A stretch of 64,000 nucleotides of DNA from Peribacillus cavernae (lineage in GTDB: Bacteria > Bacillota > Bacilli > Bacillales > DSM-1321), in assembly GCF_003989135.1 (NCBI RefSeq), contig NZ_RYZZ01000007.1, positions 542,367 through 606,366 of the forward strand, read 5' to 3'. Below, one piece after another: positions 1 to 9,026 of the stretch. The position numbers and the translations under genes are program-made. The notes beneath the pieces were generated by a model. That model made no database searches. It was given only the letters and a program-made list of their open reading frames with translations, and was not told the origin of the DNA. The first letter of the stretch is position 1. Every line of letters begins with the position of its first letter.

Positions 1-2
1 AT

Positions 3-485
3 GAGATGAAGCGGCGCTTTGCCGATACCTTCTTTGCGATACGAGGGCAATTTGAACAGGTGTTCAAAGCGCTATTTGGCGGCGGCAGGGCGGAATTAAG
101 GCTGACAAATCCTGATGACCTGCTGTATACAGGAGTAGATATCATTGCACAGCCGCCAGGGAAAAAACTGCAAAATCTTGGGCTTTTATCAGGCGGTGAG
201 CGTGCGTTAACTGCCATTGCACTGTTATTTTCGATTCTGAAGATCCGGCCTGTCCCGTTCTGTATCCTCGATGAAGTCGAAGCTGCACTTGATGAGGCGA
301 ATGTGATCCGTTTCAGCCAATATTTAAAACGATTCAGTACCGAGACGCAATTTATCGTCATTACCCATCGAAAAGGGACGATGGAGGAAGCGGATGTCCT
401 ATATGGCGTAACGATGCAGGAGTCCGGTGTTTCAAAATTGGTTTCGGTCAGGATGGAAGAAACAAAGGAACTTGCGGAGGTATAG
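3..485 (+). CDS. smc: Chromosome partition protein SMC (3' end only)
   Basis: This is the C-terminal head half of the SMC condensin ATPase; the reading frame is open to the window edge, so the 5' part lies outside. SMC with ScpA/ScpB organises and segregates the chromosome. The fragment shows the ABC signature LSGGERALTAIALLFS and then Walker B/D-loop FCILDEVEAALDEANV, followed by the H-loop VITHRKGTME, in the order expected for an SMC C-terminal lobe. It ends 66 bp before ftsY, the usual smc-ftsY arrangement of Bacillaceae. About 160 residues are visible of a protein normally near 1,190 residues. Confidence 0.97.
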   Translation, partial: EMKRRFADTFFAIRGQFEQVFKALFGGGRAELRLTNPDDLLYTGVDIIAQPPGKKLQNLGLLSGGERALTAIALLFSILKIRPVPFCILDEVEAALDEANVIRFSQYLKRFSTETQFIVITHRKGTMEEADVLYGVTMQESGVSKLVSVRMEETKELAEV

Positions 486-551
486 AAGAGGATTTTCTGT
501 TGGGTCGTTTTTAGTGTCCCAGCTGGTATAATCAGTAAAGGAAGTGAGTAC

Positions 552-1541
552 ATGAGTTTTTTTAAAAAGTTGAAAGAAAAGTTTACGGACCAGTCCGATT
601 CTGTTTCGGAAAAATTTAAACAGGGTCTGACAAAAACACGCGACTCCTTTGCTGGCAGGGTAAACGATCTCGTCGCCCGTTACCGCAAAGTGGACGAAGA
701 TTTTTTCGAGGAACTCGAAGAAATCCTGATCCAGGCAGACGTCGGTTTCGGAACTGTCATCGAATTGATTGATGAACTGAAAACCGAAGTGAAGCGCCGC
801 AATATATCTGATACGAAAGAAGTGCAATCCGTCATTTCAGAAAAGCTGGTCGAAATCTACCAAGGTGATGATGGTGCGGACTCGGAGTTGAATATCCAGG
901 AAGATGGACCGACAGTAATCTTGTTCGTCGGTGTCAACGGTGTCGGGAAAACCACAACAATTGGGAAAATGGCCCATAAGTTTAAATCAGAAGGGAAATC
1001 GGTCATTCTTGCCGCCGGGGACACCTTCCGTGCCGGGGCGATTGAACAGCTTGAAGTATGGGGGAGCCGTGTCGGAGTCGAAGTTATTAAGCAGGCGGAA
1101 GGATCGGATCCGGCTGCGGTGATGTTTGATGCCATCCAATCTGCAAAAGCACGCAAAGCCGATATCCTCATTTGCGATACGGCAGGACGGCTGCAGAACA
1201 AGGTCAATTTAATGAAGGAGCTTGAAAAAGTAAAACGTGTGATTGAACGCGAAATTCCCGGGGCTCCGCATGAAGTTCTGCTTGTCCTTGACGCAACGAC
1301 AGGCCAGAATGCTTTAATTCAGGCAAAAACGTTCAAGGAAGCAACCAATGTTTCCGGCATTGTGCTGACTAAGCTTGACGGTACCGCAAAAGGGGGGATT
1401 GTCTTGGCAATCCGCAATGAATTATCCATTCCGGTAAAGTTTGTCGGCCTCGGCGAGCAGATGGATGATCTACAGGAATTTGACGCTGAAAAATATGTAT
1501 ACGGCTTATTTGCCAATTTAGTCGAAGTTGAAGAAGACTGA
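552..1541 (+). CDS. ftsY: Signal recognition particle receptor FtsY
   Basis: FtsY is the SRP receptor GTPase that docks Ffh-ribosome complexes at the membrane. The 329-residue protein has a charged N-terminal stretch (residues 1-30), the four-helix N domain, then the G domain with P-loop GVNGVGKTTTIGKMA, the insertion-box motif AGDTFRAGAIEQLEVW, DTAGR and TKLDGTAKGG. Length matches B. subtilis FtsY. The start has a GGAAGTGAG ribosome-binding site. It sits between smc and ylxM-ffh, so receptor and SRP protein are neighbours, although ylxM-ffh has its own promoter downstream. Confidence 0.98.
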   Translation: MSFFKKLKEKFTDQSDSVSEKFKQGLTKTRDSFAGRVNDLVARYRKVDEDFFEELEEILIQADVGFGTVIELIDELKTEVKRRNISDTKEVQSVISEKLVEIYQGDDGADSELNIQEDGPTVILFVGVNGVGKTTTIGKMAHKFKSEGKSVILAAGDTFRAGAIEQLEVWGSRVGVEVIKQAEGSDPAAVMFDAIQSAKARKADILICDTAGRLQNKVNLMKELEKVKRVIEREIPGAPHEVLLVLDATTGQNALIQAKTFKEATNVSGIVLTKLDGTAKGGIVLAIRNELSIPVKFVGLGEQMDDLQEFDAEKYVYGLFANLVEVEED

Positions 1542-1554
1542 CTTTTAAAACCGC

Positions 1555-1604
1555 TGCAGACCACCGGTTATTGTCAATACTCAGCGCTTCCGCTTTTCGG
1601 TGTA
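1555..1604 (+). repeat. Partial copy of GTGTCTA/CGCTTTTC intergenic repeat
   Basis: The ftsY-ylxM gap contains a truncated 3' end of the intergenic repeat family seen elsewhere in the window, ending in AGCGCTTCCGCTTTTC, the same terminal block as the copies before sigD and dxr. The 5' half is missing or diverged. It lies just upstream of the ylxM promoter. Confidence 0.5.
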
Positions 1605-1615
1605 AAGGTTTCATC

Positions 1616-1644
1616 TTGACATTCATTCTCAAACTGTATACACT
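1616..1644 (+). promoter_or_regulatory. Sigma-A promoter for ylxM-ffh
   Basis: A perfect -35 box TTGACA (1616-1621) is separated by 17 bp from TACACT (1639-1644). It lies about 50 bp before the ylxM start codon, with nothing coding between, and would drive ylxM-ffh independently of smc-ftsY. Confidence 0.75.
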
Positions 1645-1692
1645 ATTAAGTTGTAAAGGGCTTTCACTTAACACTGAAGGGGGTTTGGCGAT

Positions 1693-2025
1693 ATGCTTGA
1701 GAAAACAACGCGCATCAACTATTTGTATGATTTTTACCAATCGTTGTTGACAGAAAAGCAGAAGAGCTATATGTCCCTTTACTATCTGGATGATTATTCT
1801 CTTGGCGAGATTGCCGAAGAATACGAAATAAGCAGGCAGGCAGTCTATGACAATATAAAGCGAACGGAAGCAATGCTTGAGGAATACGAGGCAAAGCTTT
1901 TCTTATTCCAAAAGTTTCAAGAGCGAAATAAATGGCTTTCGGATATGAAGGGACTCGTTGAGAAGGAAAACGTTTCAAAGAAAGAACTTTTATCCGTAGT
2001 CACAGAGCTTGAGAAATTAGATTAG
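1693..2025 (+). CDS. ylxM: SRP-associated helix-turn-helix protein YlxM
   Basis: This small (110 residue) UPF0122-family protein resembles the region-4 helix-turn-helix of sigma factors. The motif is visible as [23 protein letters not shown] at about residues 35-57, preceded by [17 protein letters not shown]. YlxM homologues are nearly always next to ffh and modulate SRP GTPase activity in streptococci. The start follows an AAGGGGG ribosome-binding site, and the stop is 12 bp from ffh, so the two are cotranscribed. Its role in this organism is inferred from family and neighbourhood only. Confidence 0.93.
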   Translation: MLEKTTRINYLYDFYQSLLTEKQKSYMSLYYLDDYSLGEIAEEYEISRQAVYDNIKRTEAMLEEYEAKLFLFQKFQERNKWLSDMKGLVEKENVSKKELLSVVTELEKLD

Positions 2026-2037
2026 GAGGCGGCAAGA

Positions 2038-3381
2038 ATGGCATTTGAAGGATTGGCCGACCGACTGCAGGGCACGATGCAAAAGATTCGCGGCAAAGGC
2101 AAGGTTAATGAAGCAGACGTTAAAGAAATGATGCGTGATGTGCGGTTAGCGCTTTTGGAAGCGGACGTTAACTTTAAAGTTGTGAAGGATTTTGTCAAGC
2201 GAGTAAATGAACGCGCGGTAGGCCAGGAAGTGCTGAAAAGCTTAACCCCCGGTCAACAGGTAATTAAGGTTGTAAAAGAAGAACTGACGGAGCTTATGGG
2301 TGGAGAACAGAGCAAGATTGCCGCATCCAGCAGGCCTCCAACCGTAATCATGATGGTAGGTCTTCAAGGTGCCGGTAAAACGACGACAACTGGAAAGCTT
2401 GCCAATCTTCTCAGAAAGAAATACAATCGAAAACCAGTGCTTGTTGCAGCTGATATTTATCGTCCGGCTGCAATTAAACAGCTTGAAACACTCGGAAACC
2501 AACTAAGTATGCCTGTGTTTTCATTAGGTGATCAGGTAAGCCCTGTTGAGATTGCCAGACAGGCGATTGAAAAAGCGAAAGAAGAACATAACGATTATGT
2601 ATTGATCGATACGGCAGGCCGCCTGCATGTGGATGAAAATCTGATGGGCGAGCTCAAAAACATTAAGGAATTAACGAAGCCGGATGAAATCTTCCTGGTA
2701 GTCGATGCGATGACAGGACAGGACGCAGTGAACGTTGCCCAAAGCTTTAATGAACAGCTCGGTTTAACCGGTGTCGTTTTAACCAAGCTTGACGGCGACA
2801 CACGCGGCGGTGCAGCGCTTTCTATCCGCGCCGTAACCGATACCCCGATCAAGTTTGTCGGGATGGGCGAGAAGTTGGATGCTATTGAAGCTTTCCATCC
2901 AGAAAGAATGGCTTCGCGAATCCTCGGGATGGGTGATGTTCTGACGCTCATCGAAAAAGCCCAGGCAAATGTCGATGAAGAAAAAGCCAAAGAGCTTGAG
3001 AAGAAAATGCGTACCGCCACGTTCACCTTTGATGATTTCCTCGATCAGCTTGGACAGGTTCGGAATATGGGCCCACTTGATGACATTATCAAGATGCTTC
3101 CCGGGGCAAATAAAATCAAAGGCATCGATAACATGTCAATTGATGAAAAGCAAATCGGCCATGTTGAGGCGATTATCCGTTCCATGAATAAGCATGAGAA
3201 GGAAAATCCTGAAATTATCAACGCCGGCCGCAGAAAACGGATTGCGAAAGGCAGCGGCACTTCCATCCAGGAAGTGAACCGTCTGTTAAAGCAATTCGAC
3301 GAAATGAAAAAAATGATGAAGCAAGTCACAAACATGCAAAAAGGGAAGAAAAAAGGTGGCATGAAATTCCCTTTCATGTAA
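2038..3381 (+). CDS. ffh: Signal recognition particle protein Ffh (SRP54)
   Basis: Ffh binds signal sequences and the SRP RNA and, with FtsY, targets proteins to the membrane. The 447-residue protein has an N domain, a G domain with GLQGAGKTTTTGKLA (about residue 105), the DIYRPAAIKQL box, DTAGRLHVDE and TKLDGDTRGGAALS, and a methionine-rich M domain with the RNA-binding GSGTSIQEVNRLLKQF helix and a basic tail. The start has an AGGAGG site 8 bp upstream. A repeat-containing gap separates it from rpsP. Confidence 0.98.
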   Translation: MAFEGLADRLQGTMQKIRGKGKVNEADVKEMMRDVRLALLEADVNFKVVKDFVKRVNERAVGQEVLKSLTPGQQVIKVVKEELTELMGGEQSKIAASSRPPTVIMMVGLQGAGKTTTTGKLANLLRKKYNRKPVLVAADIYRPAAIKQLETLGNQLSMPVFSLGDQVSPVEIARQAIEKAKEEHNDYVLIDTAGRLHVDENLMGELKNIKELTKPDEIFLVVDAMTGQDAVNVAQSFNEQLGLTGVVLTKLDGDTRGGAALSIRAVTDTPIKFVGMGEKLDAIEAFHPERMASRILGMGDVLTLIEKAQANVDEEKAKELEKKMRTATFTFDDFLDQLGQVRNMGPLDDIIKMLPGANKIKGIDNMSIDEKQIGHVEAIIRSMNKHEKENPEIINAGRRKRIAKGSGTSIQEVNRLLKQFDEMKKMMKQVTNMQKGKKKGGMKFPFM

Positions 3382-3390
3382 GGTTTTTAA

Positions 3391-3492
3391 CGGTGTCTAA
3401 TTTCGACGTACAGGACGTACTAGTGACGGCGAAGACATAAGGACGTGGCGGTTCTTAGTCGTCGGTCCTAAACTCAAGGGCTTACACTTTTC
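3391..3492 (+). repeat. GTGTCTA-type intergenic repeat (copy between ffh and rpsP)
   Basis: About 100 bp beginning GTGTCTA and ending in a CACTTTTC block. Its interior, including ACATAAGGACGTGGCGG followed by TTCTTAGTCG, is almost identical to the copy at 58931-59046, and TTCTTAGTCG recurs at 52169. It includes imperfect inverted segments such as GACGTACAGGACGT. No ORF or transposase is associated. Confidence 0.8.
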
Positions 3493-3513
3493 TTGTCTGT
3501 TAAGAAAAAAACC

Positions 3514-3543
3514 TTTACAAACATATATGACATTTGGTATTAT
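3514..3543 (+). promoter_or_regulatory. Probable sigma-A promoter for rpsP
   Basis: TTTACA (3514-3519), an 18-bp spacer, then TATTAT (3538-3543) lie about 40 bp before the rpsP start codon, just after the intergenic repeat. Confidence 0.55.
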
Positions 3544-3582
3544 ACTATCTTGTGTGAAACTATTCGGAGGTGCTTATTTAAA

Positions 3583-3855
3583 ATGGCAGTAAAAATTCGT
3601 TTAAAACGTATGGGAACTAAAAGGTCCCCTTTCTATCGTATCGTAGTTGCAGATTCCCGTTCACCGCGTGACGGCCGTTACATTGAAATCGTTGGAACTT
3701 ACAATCCTGTTACCCAACCGGCTAAAGTTGAAATCAACGAAGAATTGGTTCTTAAATGGATGCAAGACGGAGCAAAACCGTCTGATACGGTTCGTAACTT
3801 ATTCTCTAAAGAAGGCATTATGGAAAAATTCCACAATGCTAAAAACAGCAAGTAA
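3583..3855 (+). CDS. rpsP: 30S ribosomal protein S16
   Basis: S16 is a small-subunit assembly protein of 90 residues, the usual length in Bacillus. The start [19 protein letters not shown] is diagnostic of S16 and is preceded by CGGAGG at the right distance; an upstream in-frame start at 3493 would add 30 residues not found in the family and is rejected. It heads the rpsP-khpA-ylqD-rimM-trmD-rplS cluster and has its own promoter. Confidence 0.98.
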   Translation: MAVKIRLKRMGTKRSPFYRIVVADSRSPRDGRYIEIVGTYNPVTQPAKVEINEELVLKWMQDGAKPSDTVRNLFSKEGIMEKFHNAKNSK

Positions 3856-3868
3856 TCGTTCATAATCG

Positions 3869-4099
3869 ATGAAAGAATTAATTGAAACAATTGTTTCCGC
3901 TCTTGTTGAATATCCTGAAGAAGTCCGGGTGATTTCGAGGGAAGAAGATGATAAAATCACATTCATCCTTTCTGTAAACAAGGAAGATATGGGGAAGGTC
4001 ATCGGAAAGCAGGGGCGTGTTGCCAAGGCGATTCGTACTGTGGTTTATGCAGCAGGATCCTCACAGCATAAGAAGATCTATTTGGAGATTTCCGAATAA
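3869..4099 (+). CDS. khpA: KH-domain RNA-binding protein KhpA (YlqC)
   Basis: This is a 76-residue single KH-domain protein with the RNA-binding GxxG loop in GKVIGKQGRVAKAIRTVV. KhpA, with KhpB/Jag, is an RNA chaperone linked to cell elongation in Firmicutes. It follows rpsP by 13 bp and has no recognisable Shine-Dalgarno sequence, so translation is probably coupled to rpsP. An intrinsic terminator follows directly. Confidence 0.93.
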   Translation: MKELIETIVSALVEYPEEVRVISREEDDKITFILSVNKEDMGKVIGKQGRVAKAIRTVVYAAGSSQHKKIYLEISE

Positions 4100-4126
4100 G
4101 GGAGGGCTGACACCCTTCCTTTTTTG
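4098..4126 (+). terminator. Intrinsic terminator after khpA
   Basis: AAGGGAGGG and CCCTTCCTT form a 9-bp stem (one G:T pair) with a short loop, followed by a T run. It would end or attenuate rpsP-khpA transcription before ylqD. Confidence 0.75.
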
Positions 4127-4264
4127 ATATATAAGAAACTAAACTTATTTATAATAGGAAGATACTGATGGATTGCTGTAAGGTTTATATCTCAGAAAAC
4201 TTTAAGTGAACATACATAATCTGTTTCGTCATTTTACAAAACATAAATAAAGGAGGCCGCTGGA

Positions 4265-4651
4265 ATGAAAATTCTCCAAAATATAATTGTAAATCAAGTG
4301 TTGACGGACTCCAGCAAGAATCAGCTCCTTGAGAAATATAAGTCTAAAAAGTCACAGCTGCAAAAGGAAGGGGATCAGCTGCGTTTTGAATTAAAGAAGC
4401 TGGAGAAAACGAAAAAGTTTCAGCCGGCAAGCTTACGTTCCCATTTTGAAAAAGAAATCAGCGTCAGACAAGAAAAAATTAAGCTCCTTGATTTCCAGAT
4501 TGAACAATTGGACATCCTACCGGTTGGCAGTGAGTTGAAAGAAAAAGAAGTTCAAGGTATTGTCGATGTGGAAATAGGTGACAATTGGGATGAACTCATT
4601 CAAACGAAGATAATCGTTATCAAAGATGGCATCGTCTCAGAAATTCGTTAG
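4265..4651 (+). CDS. ylqD: YlqD family protein, function unknown
   Basis: A 128-residue protein of the YlqD family, always found between khpA and rimM in Bacillaceae. Residues 20-85 are highly charged (K/E/Q rich) and look like an alpha-helical coiled coil. The C-terminal 40 residues ([24 protein letters not shown]) look like a small beta-rich domain. It has no signal peptide, membrane segment or catalytic motif. A strong AAAGGAGG site precedes the start, and the end nearly touches rimM. Location suggests a link to ribosome maturation, but this is only inference. Confidence 0.88.
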   Translation: MKILQNIIVNQVLTDSSKNQLLEKYKSKKSQLQKEGDQLRFELKKLEKTKKFQPASLRSHFEKEISVRQEKIKLLDFQIEQLDILPVGSELKEKEVQGIVDVEIGDNWDELIQTKIIVIKDGIVSEIR

Positions 4652-4661
4652 AGGTGAAATA

Positions 4662-5180
4662 ATGGAGAAATGGTTTAATGTAGGGAAAATCGTTAATACG
4701 CATGGAATCATGGGGGAAGTCCGTGTTATTTCAAGAACAGATTTTCAGGAAGAACGTTACAAAGAAGGCAATACGCTGTTTTTATTTATCGAAAATGAAA
4801 ATGAGCCGATTGAGCTGAAAATAACATCACATCGCACGCATAAAAATTTTGACTTGTTGACGTTTGAAAATTACACAAATGTGAACATGTCAGAATCGCT
4901 TAAAGGCGGCCTATTAAAAGTTCCTGAATCACAGTTGGGGAAACTGGATGAAGGAGAGTACTATTTCCATGAAATCATCGGCTGCACCGTTTACACGGAT
5001 GAAGGCGGGGAAATAGGGAAGGTAAGAGAAGTATTAACACCGGGCGCCAACGATGTGTGGGTCATTAAAGGAATGGGCGGAAAAGATATACTGATTCCCT
5101 ATATCGATGGTATTGTTTCCGAAGTTGATATTGAATCTAAGAAGATCATCATTACCCCGATGGAAGGACTGCTCGACTAA
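4662..5180 (+). CDS. rimM: Ribosome maturation factor RimM
   Basis: RimM binds S19 and assists 30S head maturation. The 172-residue protein has the N-terminal RimM beta-barrel ([19 protein letters not shown]) and a C-terminal PRC-barrel ([33 protein letters not shown]). The start at 4662 is chosen because GAGGTGAAAT precedes it and the family begins at MEKWF; an upstream in-frame start at 4626 would overlap ylqD. The stop overlaps the trmD start by one base. Confidence 0.96.
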   Translation: MEKWFNVGKIVNTHGIMGEVRVISRTDFQEERYKEGNTLFLFIENENEPIELKITSHRTHKNFDLLTFENYTNVNMSESLKGGLLKVPESQLGKLDEGEYYFHEIIGCTVYTDEGGEIGKVREVLTPGANDVWVIKGMGGKDILIPYIDGIVSEVDIESKKIIITPMEGLLD

Positions 5181-5914
5181 TGAAAATTGATGTTTTGTCT
5201 ATCTTTCCGGAAATGTTCGAAAACGTCTTTGGGTCTTCTATCTTAAAAAAAGCTGCCGAGAAGGAAGCGGTTGCATATAATGTAACCAATTTCCGTGATT
5301 TTGCCGACAATAAGCATCAGACAGTCGATGACTACCCATATGGCGGGGGGGCCGGGATGGTTTTAAAGCCGCAGCCAATTTTTGATGCCGTGACATTCTT
5401 GAGTGAAAGGGCTGAGAAAAAGCCCAGAGTCATTCTCTTATGCCCCCAGGGGGAAAGATACAGCCAGAAGAAAGCGGAAGAGCTGGCGACAGAAGACCAT
5501 TTGATTTTCATATGCGGCCACTATGAGGGCTATGATGAAAGAATACGGGAACATCTTGTAACCGACGAAATCTCGATTGGCGATTATGTGCTGACAGGCG
5601 GAGAGTTGGGGGCTATGGTGATTATCGACAGTGTGGTCCGATTGCTGCCCGGAGTACTGGGTAATCAGGATTCACCTGTGCTTGATTCCTATTCTTCAGG
5701 CCTGCTTGAGCATCCGCATTATACCCGTCCCGCTGATTTCCGCGGCATGCAGGTGCCAGATACGCTTGTATCAGGCAATCATAAGAAAATAGAAGAGTGG
5801 CGGATGAAGGAATCTCTCAGGCGGACATGGACGCGGCGCCCGGATCTGCTGGGAGAATATCCGTTGAGCGAGACAGAGAGAAAACTCCTTGAACAAGTGA
5901 AAAAAGAGCGTTGA
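5180..5914 (+). CDS. trmD: tRNA (guanine-37-N1)-methyltransferase TrmD
   Basis: TrmD methylates G37 of tRNAs reading CNN codons, using S-adenosylmethionine, to prevent frameshifting. It is 244 residues, with the SPOUT trefoil-knot region [23 protein letters not shown] and the preceding [11 protein letters not shown] and [11 protein letters not shown] motifs. The early [16 protein letters not shown] segment is also typical. It overlaps the rimM stop by one base (TAATG), indicating translational coupling. Confidence 0.98.
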   Translation: MKIDVLSIFPEMFENVFGSSILKKAAEKEAVAYNVTNFRDFADNKHQTVDDYPYGGGAGMVLKPQPIFDAVTFLSERAEKKPRVILLCPQGERYSQKKAEELATEDHLIFICGHYEGYDERIREHLVTDEISIGDYVLTGGELGAMVIIDSVVRLLPGVLGNQDSPVLDSYSSGLLEHPHYTRPADFRGMQVPDTLVSGNHKKIEEWRMKESLRRTWTRRPDLLGEYPLSETERKLLEQVKKER

Positions 5915-5920
5915 GGTCTA

Positions 5921-6036
5921 TTGCAACCGTGATCTGATTATGTTAAAATATTGTTTGTGACTTGGGCAAAGCTTCAAGTCTTATAACGATGTTCCGCTGC
6001 AAAGATTATCGATTTGTAAGAGCATCCGGGAGGAGT
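5921..6036 (+). promoter_or_regulatory. rplS promoter and structured L19 leader
   Basis: A sigma-A-like promoter, TTGCAA (5921-5926), 17 bp, TAAAAT (5944-5949), lies just after trmD. The transcript then carries two hairpins: GACTTG/CAAGTC (5959-5964 with 5975-5980), and a 7-bp stem GATGTTC/GAGCATC (5988-5994 with 6020-6026) enclosing TGCAAA/TTTGTA. This arrangement before a strong SD matches the L19 ribosomal-protein leader described for Bacilli, thought to give feedback control of L19. The motif assignment is from recall of the family; the stems are visible directly. Confidence 0.65.
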
Positions 6037-6044
6037 AGAAAATA

Positions 6045-6392
6045 ATGCAGCAACTTATTCATGATATTACAAAAGAACAACTTCGCACTGATCTTCCTTC
6101 ATTCCGCCCTGGTGACACTGTACGTGTACACGTAAAGGTTGTCGAGGGTACCCGCGAACGTATTCAGGTATACGAAGGTGTTGTAATCAAGCGCCGCGGC
6201 GGTGGAATCAGCGAAACTTTCACAGTCCGTAAGATATCTTATGGCGTTGGAGTTGAACGTGCGTTCCCTGTACACACACCAAAAATCGCGAACCTTGAAA
6301 TAGTGCGCCACGGTAAAGTACGCCGTGCGAAGCTTTACTATCTTCGTGAACTACGCGGTAAAAAAGCACGTATCAAAGAGATCCGCCGCTAA
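6045..6392 (+). CDS. rplS: 50S ribosomal protein L19
   Basis: L19 lies at the 30S-50S interface. It has 115 residues, standard for Bacillus, with the characteristic [39 protein letters not shown] and [17 protein letters not shown] segments. The GGGAGGAG ribosome-binding site is strong. It has its own promoter and structured leader, and a terminator follows, so L19 can be expressed apart from trmD. Confidence 0.98.
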   Translation: MQQLIHDITKEQLRTDLPSFRPGDTVRVHVKVVEGTRERIQVYEGVVIKRRGGGISETFTVRKISYGVGVERAFPVHTPKIANLEIVRHGKVRRAKLYYLRELRGKKARIKEIRR

Positions 6393-6456
6393 TTGCCTTC
6401 TCATTTGGATGCGTATAATGCTTTTGACCAATAATCAAACAGCAGTTTATTTTAAG

Positions 6457-6486
6457 AAAGGAGCTTGTTCATCAGGCTCCTTTTTT
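6457..6486 (+). terminator. Intrinsic terminator after rplS
   Basis: AAAGGAGC (6457-6464) pairs with GCTCCTTT (6475-6482) across a 10-nt loop and runs into a T tract. The rest of the 6393-6635 gap shows no convincing gene. Confidence 0.85.
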
Positions 6487-6635
6487 GATGCTGATTTCTA
6501 CATGAGCGCGAACTCTTTGTCAGGGGAAAAGCTTAAGGATATCTACCCTAATTAAGCTGGCTCGGTCTATTTTCCTTCCTATTTATAAAATTAAATTGTA
6601 AGATGTTACTATGATTTCTTTAAAGGGTGATAAAA

Positions 6636-7190
6636 ATGGCGAAAAAGAAAAATGAAATTTGGGAATGGACGAAAGCACTGATCATTGCAGTTATCCTCGC
6701 AGCGGTCATCCGTTATTTCTTGTTTGCGCCGATCGTGGTTGACGGCTTATCGATGATGCCGACACTGCACGACCAGGATCGAATGATTGTCAATAAAATA
6801 GGCTATACTCTGGGTAATCCGGACAGATTTGATATTATAGTATTCCATGCACCGGAGGAAAAGGATTATATAAAACGGGTAATCGGCCTGCCTGGCGATA
6901 GAATTGAGTATAAGGATGATACTTTATATGTGAACGGCAAGGCTTATGATGAGCCTTACCTTGATGAATATAAAGACCAGGCCATGGATGGGCCATTAAC
7001 AGAACCATTTACTTTAAAGGACACTCCAGTCGGACAGGAAACCGTCCCTGAAGGCACCCTGTTCGTAATGGGCGATAACAGGCGCTTCAGCAAGGACAGC
7101 CGCCATATCGGTGCTGTGCCGTTAGAAGAGGTATTGGGGCAAACCAATATGGTCTATTGGCCGATTGAAGATTTCCGGATGGTAGACTAA
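6636..7190 (+). CDS. lepB: Type I signal peptidase
   Basis: Membrane serine protease that removes signal peptides from secreted proteins. The 184-residue protein has one N-terminal membrane segment (about residues 14-30), the catalytic Ser39 in DGLSMMPTL, the general-base Lys80 in DYIKRVIGLPGD, and the C-terminal MGDNR-x-SKDSRHIG box, all typical of SipS-like Gram-positive enzymes. The ATG at 6636 is preferred to a GTG at 6627 because AAAGGG is 8 bp upstream of it. It lies between rplS and rbgA, a position found in several Bacillaceae. Confidence 0.95.
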   Translation: MAKKKNEIWEWTKALIIAVILAAVIRYFLFAPIVVDGLSMMPTLHDQDRMIVNKIGYTLGNPDRFDIIVFHAPEEKDYIKRVIGLPGDRIEYKDDTLYVNGKAYDEPYLDEYKDQAMDGPLTEPFTLKDTPVGQETVPEGTLFVMGDNRRFSKDSRHIGAVPLEEVLGQTNMVYWPIEDFRMVD

Positions 7191-7211
7191 TAACGAGAAA
7201 GGTGAACTCGA

Positions 7212-8072
7212 TTGACAATACAGTGGTTTCCAGGCCATATGGCCAAAGCGAGAAGGCAAGTAACAGAGAAATTAAAGCTCATCGATATCGTTTATGAGCT
7301 TGTTGATGCACGGATTCCTTCATCATCACGGAATCCGATGATCGATGAAATCATCCAGCATAAACCGAGAATTATTTTATTGAATAAATCGGATATGGCA
7401 GATTCAGCGAAAACGAAACAGTGGCTGGATTATTATAAAGCACAAGGAAAAACAGCAATCGCGATTAACTCCCAGGCCGGAAGCGGACTTCATCAAATTA
7501 CGGCTGGTGCCAAGGAGTTGCTTAAAGAAAAATTCGACCGCATGAAGGCAAAAGGAATCAAACCGAGGGCAATCCGGGCGATGATTGTCGGTATTCCGAA
7601 TGCAGGAAAATCGACGCTGATCAACCGTCTGGCGAAAAAGAATATTGCCAGGACCGGAAATACCCCGGGCGTAACGAAAGCGCAGCAATGGATTAAGGTC
7701 GGCAAAGAGCTTGAGCTATTGGATACCCCGGGAATACTCTGGCCAAAGTTTGAGGACCAGGAAGTGGGCATGAAGCTTGCATTAACAGGCGCTATTAAAG
7801 ATACATTGCTGAACCTTCATGATATTTCTCTGTATGGTCTGAGGTACCTTGAGAAAGAATATCCGGACCGTCTAAAGGAACGGTATAACCTTGAGGCCAT
7901 CCCGGAAGAGACAGTGGAGCTTTTTGATGCCATCGGTTCATTCAGAGGGTGTTTAAGGGGCGGCGGACTGATCGATTATGATAAAACGGCGGAATTGATT
8001 GTCAGGGAAATCCGATCTGAAAAGTTTGGCCCTTTGACGTTTGAATCGCCCGACGATGAAACGAAACAATAA
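7212..8072 (+). CDS. rbgA: Ribosome biogenesis GTPase RbgA (YlqF)
   Basis: RbgA is needed for a late step of 50S assembly. It is a circularly permuted GTPase: the G4 motif LNKSDM comes first, then G1 [14 protein letters not shown], then G3 DTPG. The start [17 protein letters not shown] is diagnostic. The length of 286 residues matches the family. Translation begins at a TTG codon with an AAAGGTG site at suitable distance; no alternative ATG precedes the conserved N-terminus. A terminator follows before rnhB. Confidence 0.97.
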   Translation: MTIQWFPGHMAKARRQVTEKLKLIDIVYELVDARIPSSSRNPMIDEIIQHKPRIILLNKSDMADSAKTKQWLDYYKAQGKTAIAINSQAGSGLHQITAGAKELLKEKFDRMKAKGIKPRAIRAMIVGIPNAGKSTLINRLAKKNIARTGNTPGVTKAQQWIKVGKELELLDTPGILWPKFEDQEVGMKLALTGAIKDTLLNLHDISLYGLRYLEKEYPDRLKERYNLEAIPEETVELFDAIGSFRGCLRGGGLIDYDKTAELIVREIRSEKFGPLTFESPDDETKQ

Positions 8073-8143
8073 CAGTTTTGATTTGCGGATGCCGAAGCTC
8101 TTCGATAAAACATTTGAGCCCTTGAAGGGGTTTACCTTTTATC

Positions 8144-8168
8144 CGGGAGCTTTTGCTCCGCTTTTTGT
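8144..8168 (+). terminator. Intrinsic terminator after rbgA
   Basis: GGAGC (8146-8150) and GCTCC (8155-8159) flank a TTTT loop and lead into CTTTTTG. Confidence 0.7.
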
Positions 8169-8225
8169 TATTTATGAAAAATAAAGCTGATCGACCGATA
8201 ATAACAATGAAGATGGTGAGATGAA

Positions 8226-9008
8226 GTGAAACAAACGAGGAGCATTAACGAAATCGCCAGGGCTTTAAAAGCGGTCAGTGATCCGGACGATCCTTTCTTA
8301 ACAGCATGCAAGGAAGACACGAGAAGCGGGGTTATCGAGCTTGTAAGCAAGTGGAATCGCCACCGTGAAAATCAGCTGAAGGCAAAGGAACATTTTAAGC
8401 AGATGTCCATACATGAACAATCACTGCGGAGCCAGGGATTTCAGTATATTGCCGGGATCGATGAGGTGGGGCGAGGGCCGCTTGCCGGGCCTGTCATTGC
8501 CAGCGCCGTGATACTGCCGGAAGGGTTTTATCTGGAGGGGTTGAACGACTCAAAAAAAGTCGCTGAATCAAGGCGAGAGACTTTTTATGAGGTTATCCAG
8601 AAGGAAGCAGTAGCGATAGGAATAGGAATTTTACATAGTGAAGAGATTGACCGCTGGAACATCTATGAATCAACAAAAAAAGCAATGCTTGCGGCAATTG
8701 CCGATCTTGGCATCACTCCTGATTATCTGCTGATTGATGCGATGAAGCTAGTCGTACCGATGCCTTCGCTTTCAATTATTAAAGGGGATGCAAAGAGTAT
8801 TTCGATTGCAGCCGCTTCAATAATCGCGAAAGTCACAAGGGACAGAATGATGAAGGAATACGCGGCAAAGTATCCGTATTATGGATTCGATACAAATATG
8901 GGGTATGGAACCTCAGAACATTTAGGAGCCCTACATAAATATGGTCTGACCCCCTGGCATCGGAAAAGCTTTGCACCTGTCAGGGAAAAAGCCAATGACA
9001 GTGAATAA
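8226..9008 (+). CDS. rnhB: Ribonuclease HII
   Basis: RNase HII cuts RNA in RNA-DNA hybrids and removes single ribonucleotides from DNA. The 260-residue protein contains the catalytic DEVGRGPLAGPV motif (GIDEVGRG), LNDSKK, the second acidic motif in LLIDAMKL, and IKGDAKSISIAAASIIAKVTRDR. An N-terminal extension of about 70 residues before the catalytic domain is also present in B. subtilis RnhB. The start is GTG; the nearby ATG at 8221 runs directly into a stop. Confidence 0.96.
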   Translation: MKQTRSINEIARALKAVSDPDDPFLTACKEDTRSGVIELVSKWNRHRENQLKAKEHFKQMSIHEQSLRSQGFQYIAGIDEVGRGPLAGPVIASAVILPEGFYLEGLNDSKKVAESRRETFYEVIQKEAVAIGIGILHSEEIDRWNIYESTKKAMLAAIADLGITPDYLLIDAMKLVVPMPSLSIIKGDAKSISIAAASIIAKVTRDRMMKEYAAKYPYYGFDTNMGYGTSEHLGALHKYGLTPWHRKSFAPVREKANDSE

Positions 9009-9026
9009 GCATAAGGATGTGAATCG

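Noticed and set aside
6325..6555. 76-residue + strand ORF after rplS
   Set aside because: Begins inside rplS in another frame and runs through the rplS terminator; no SD.
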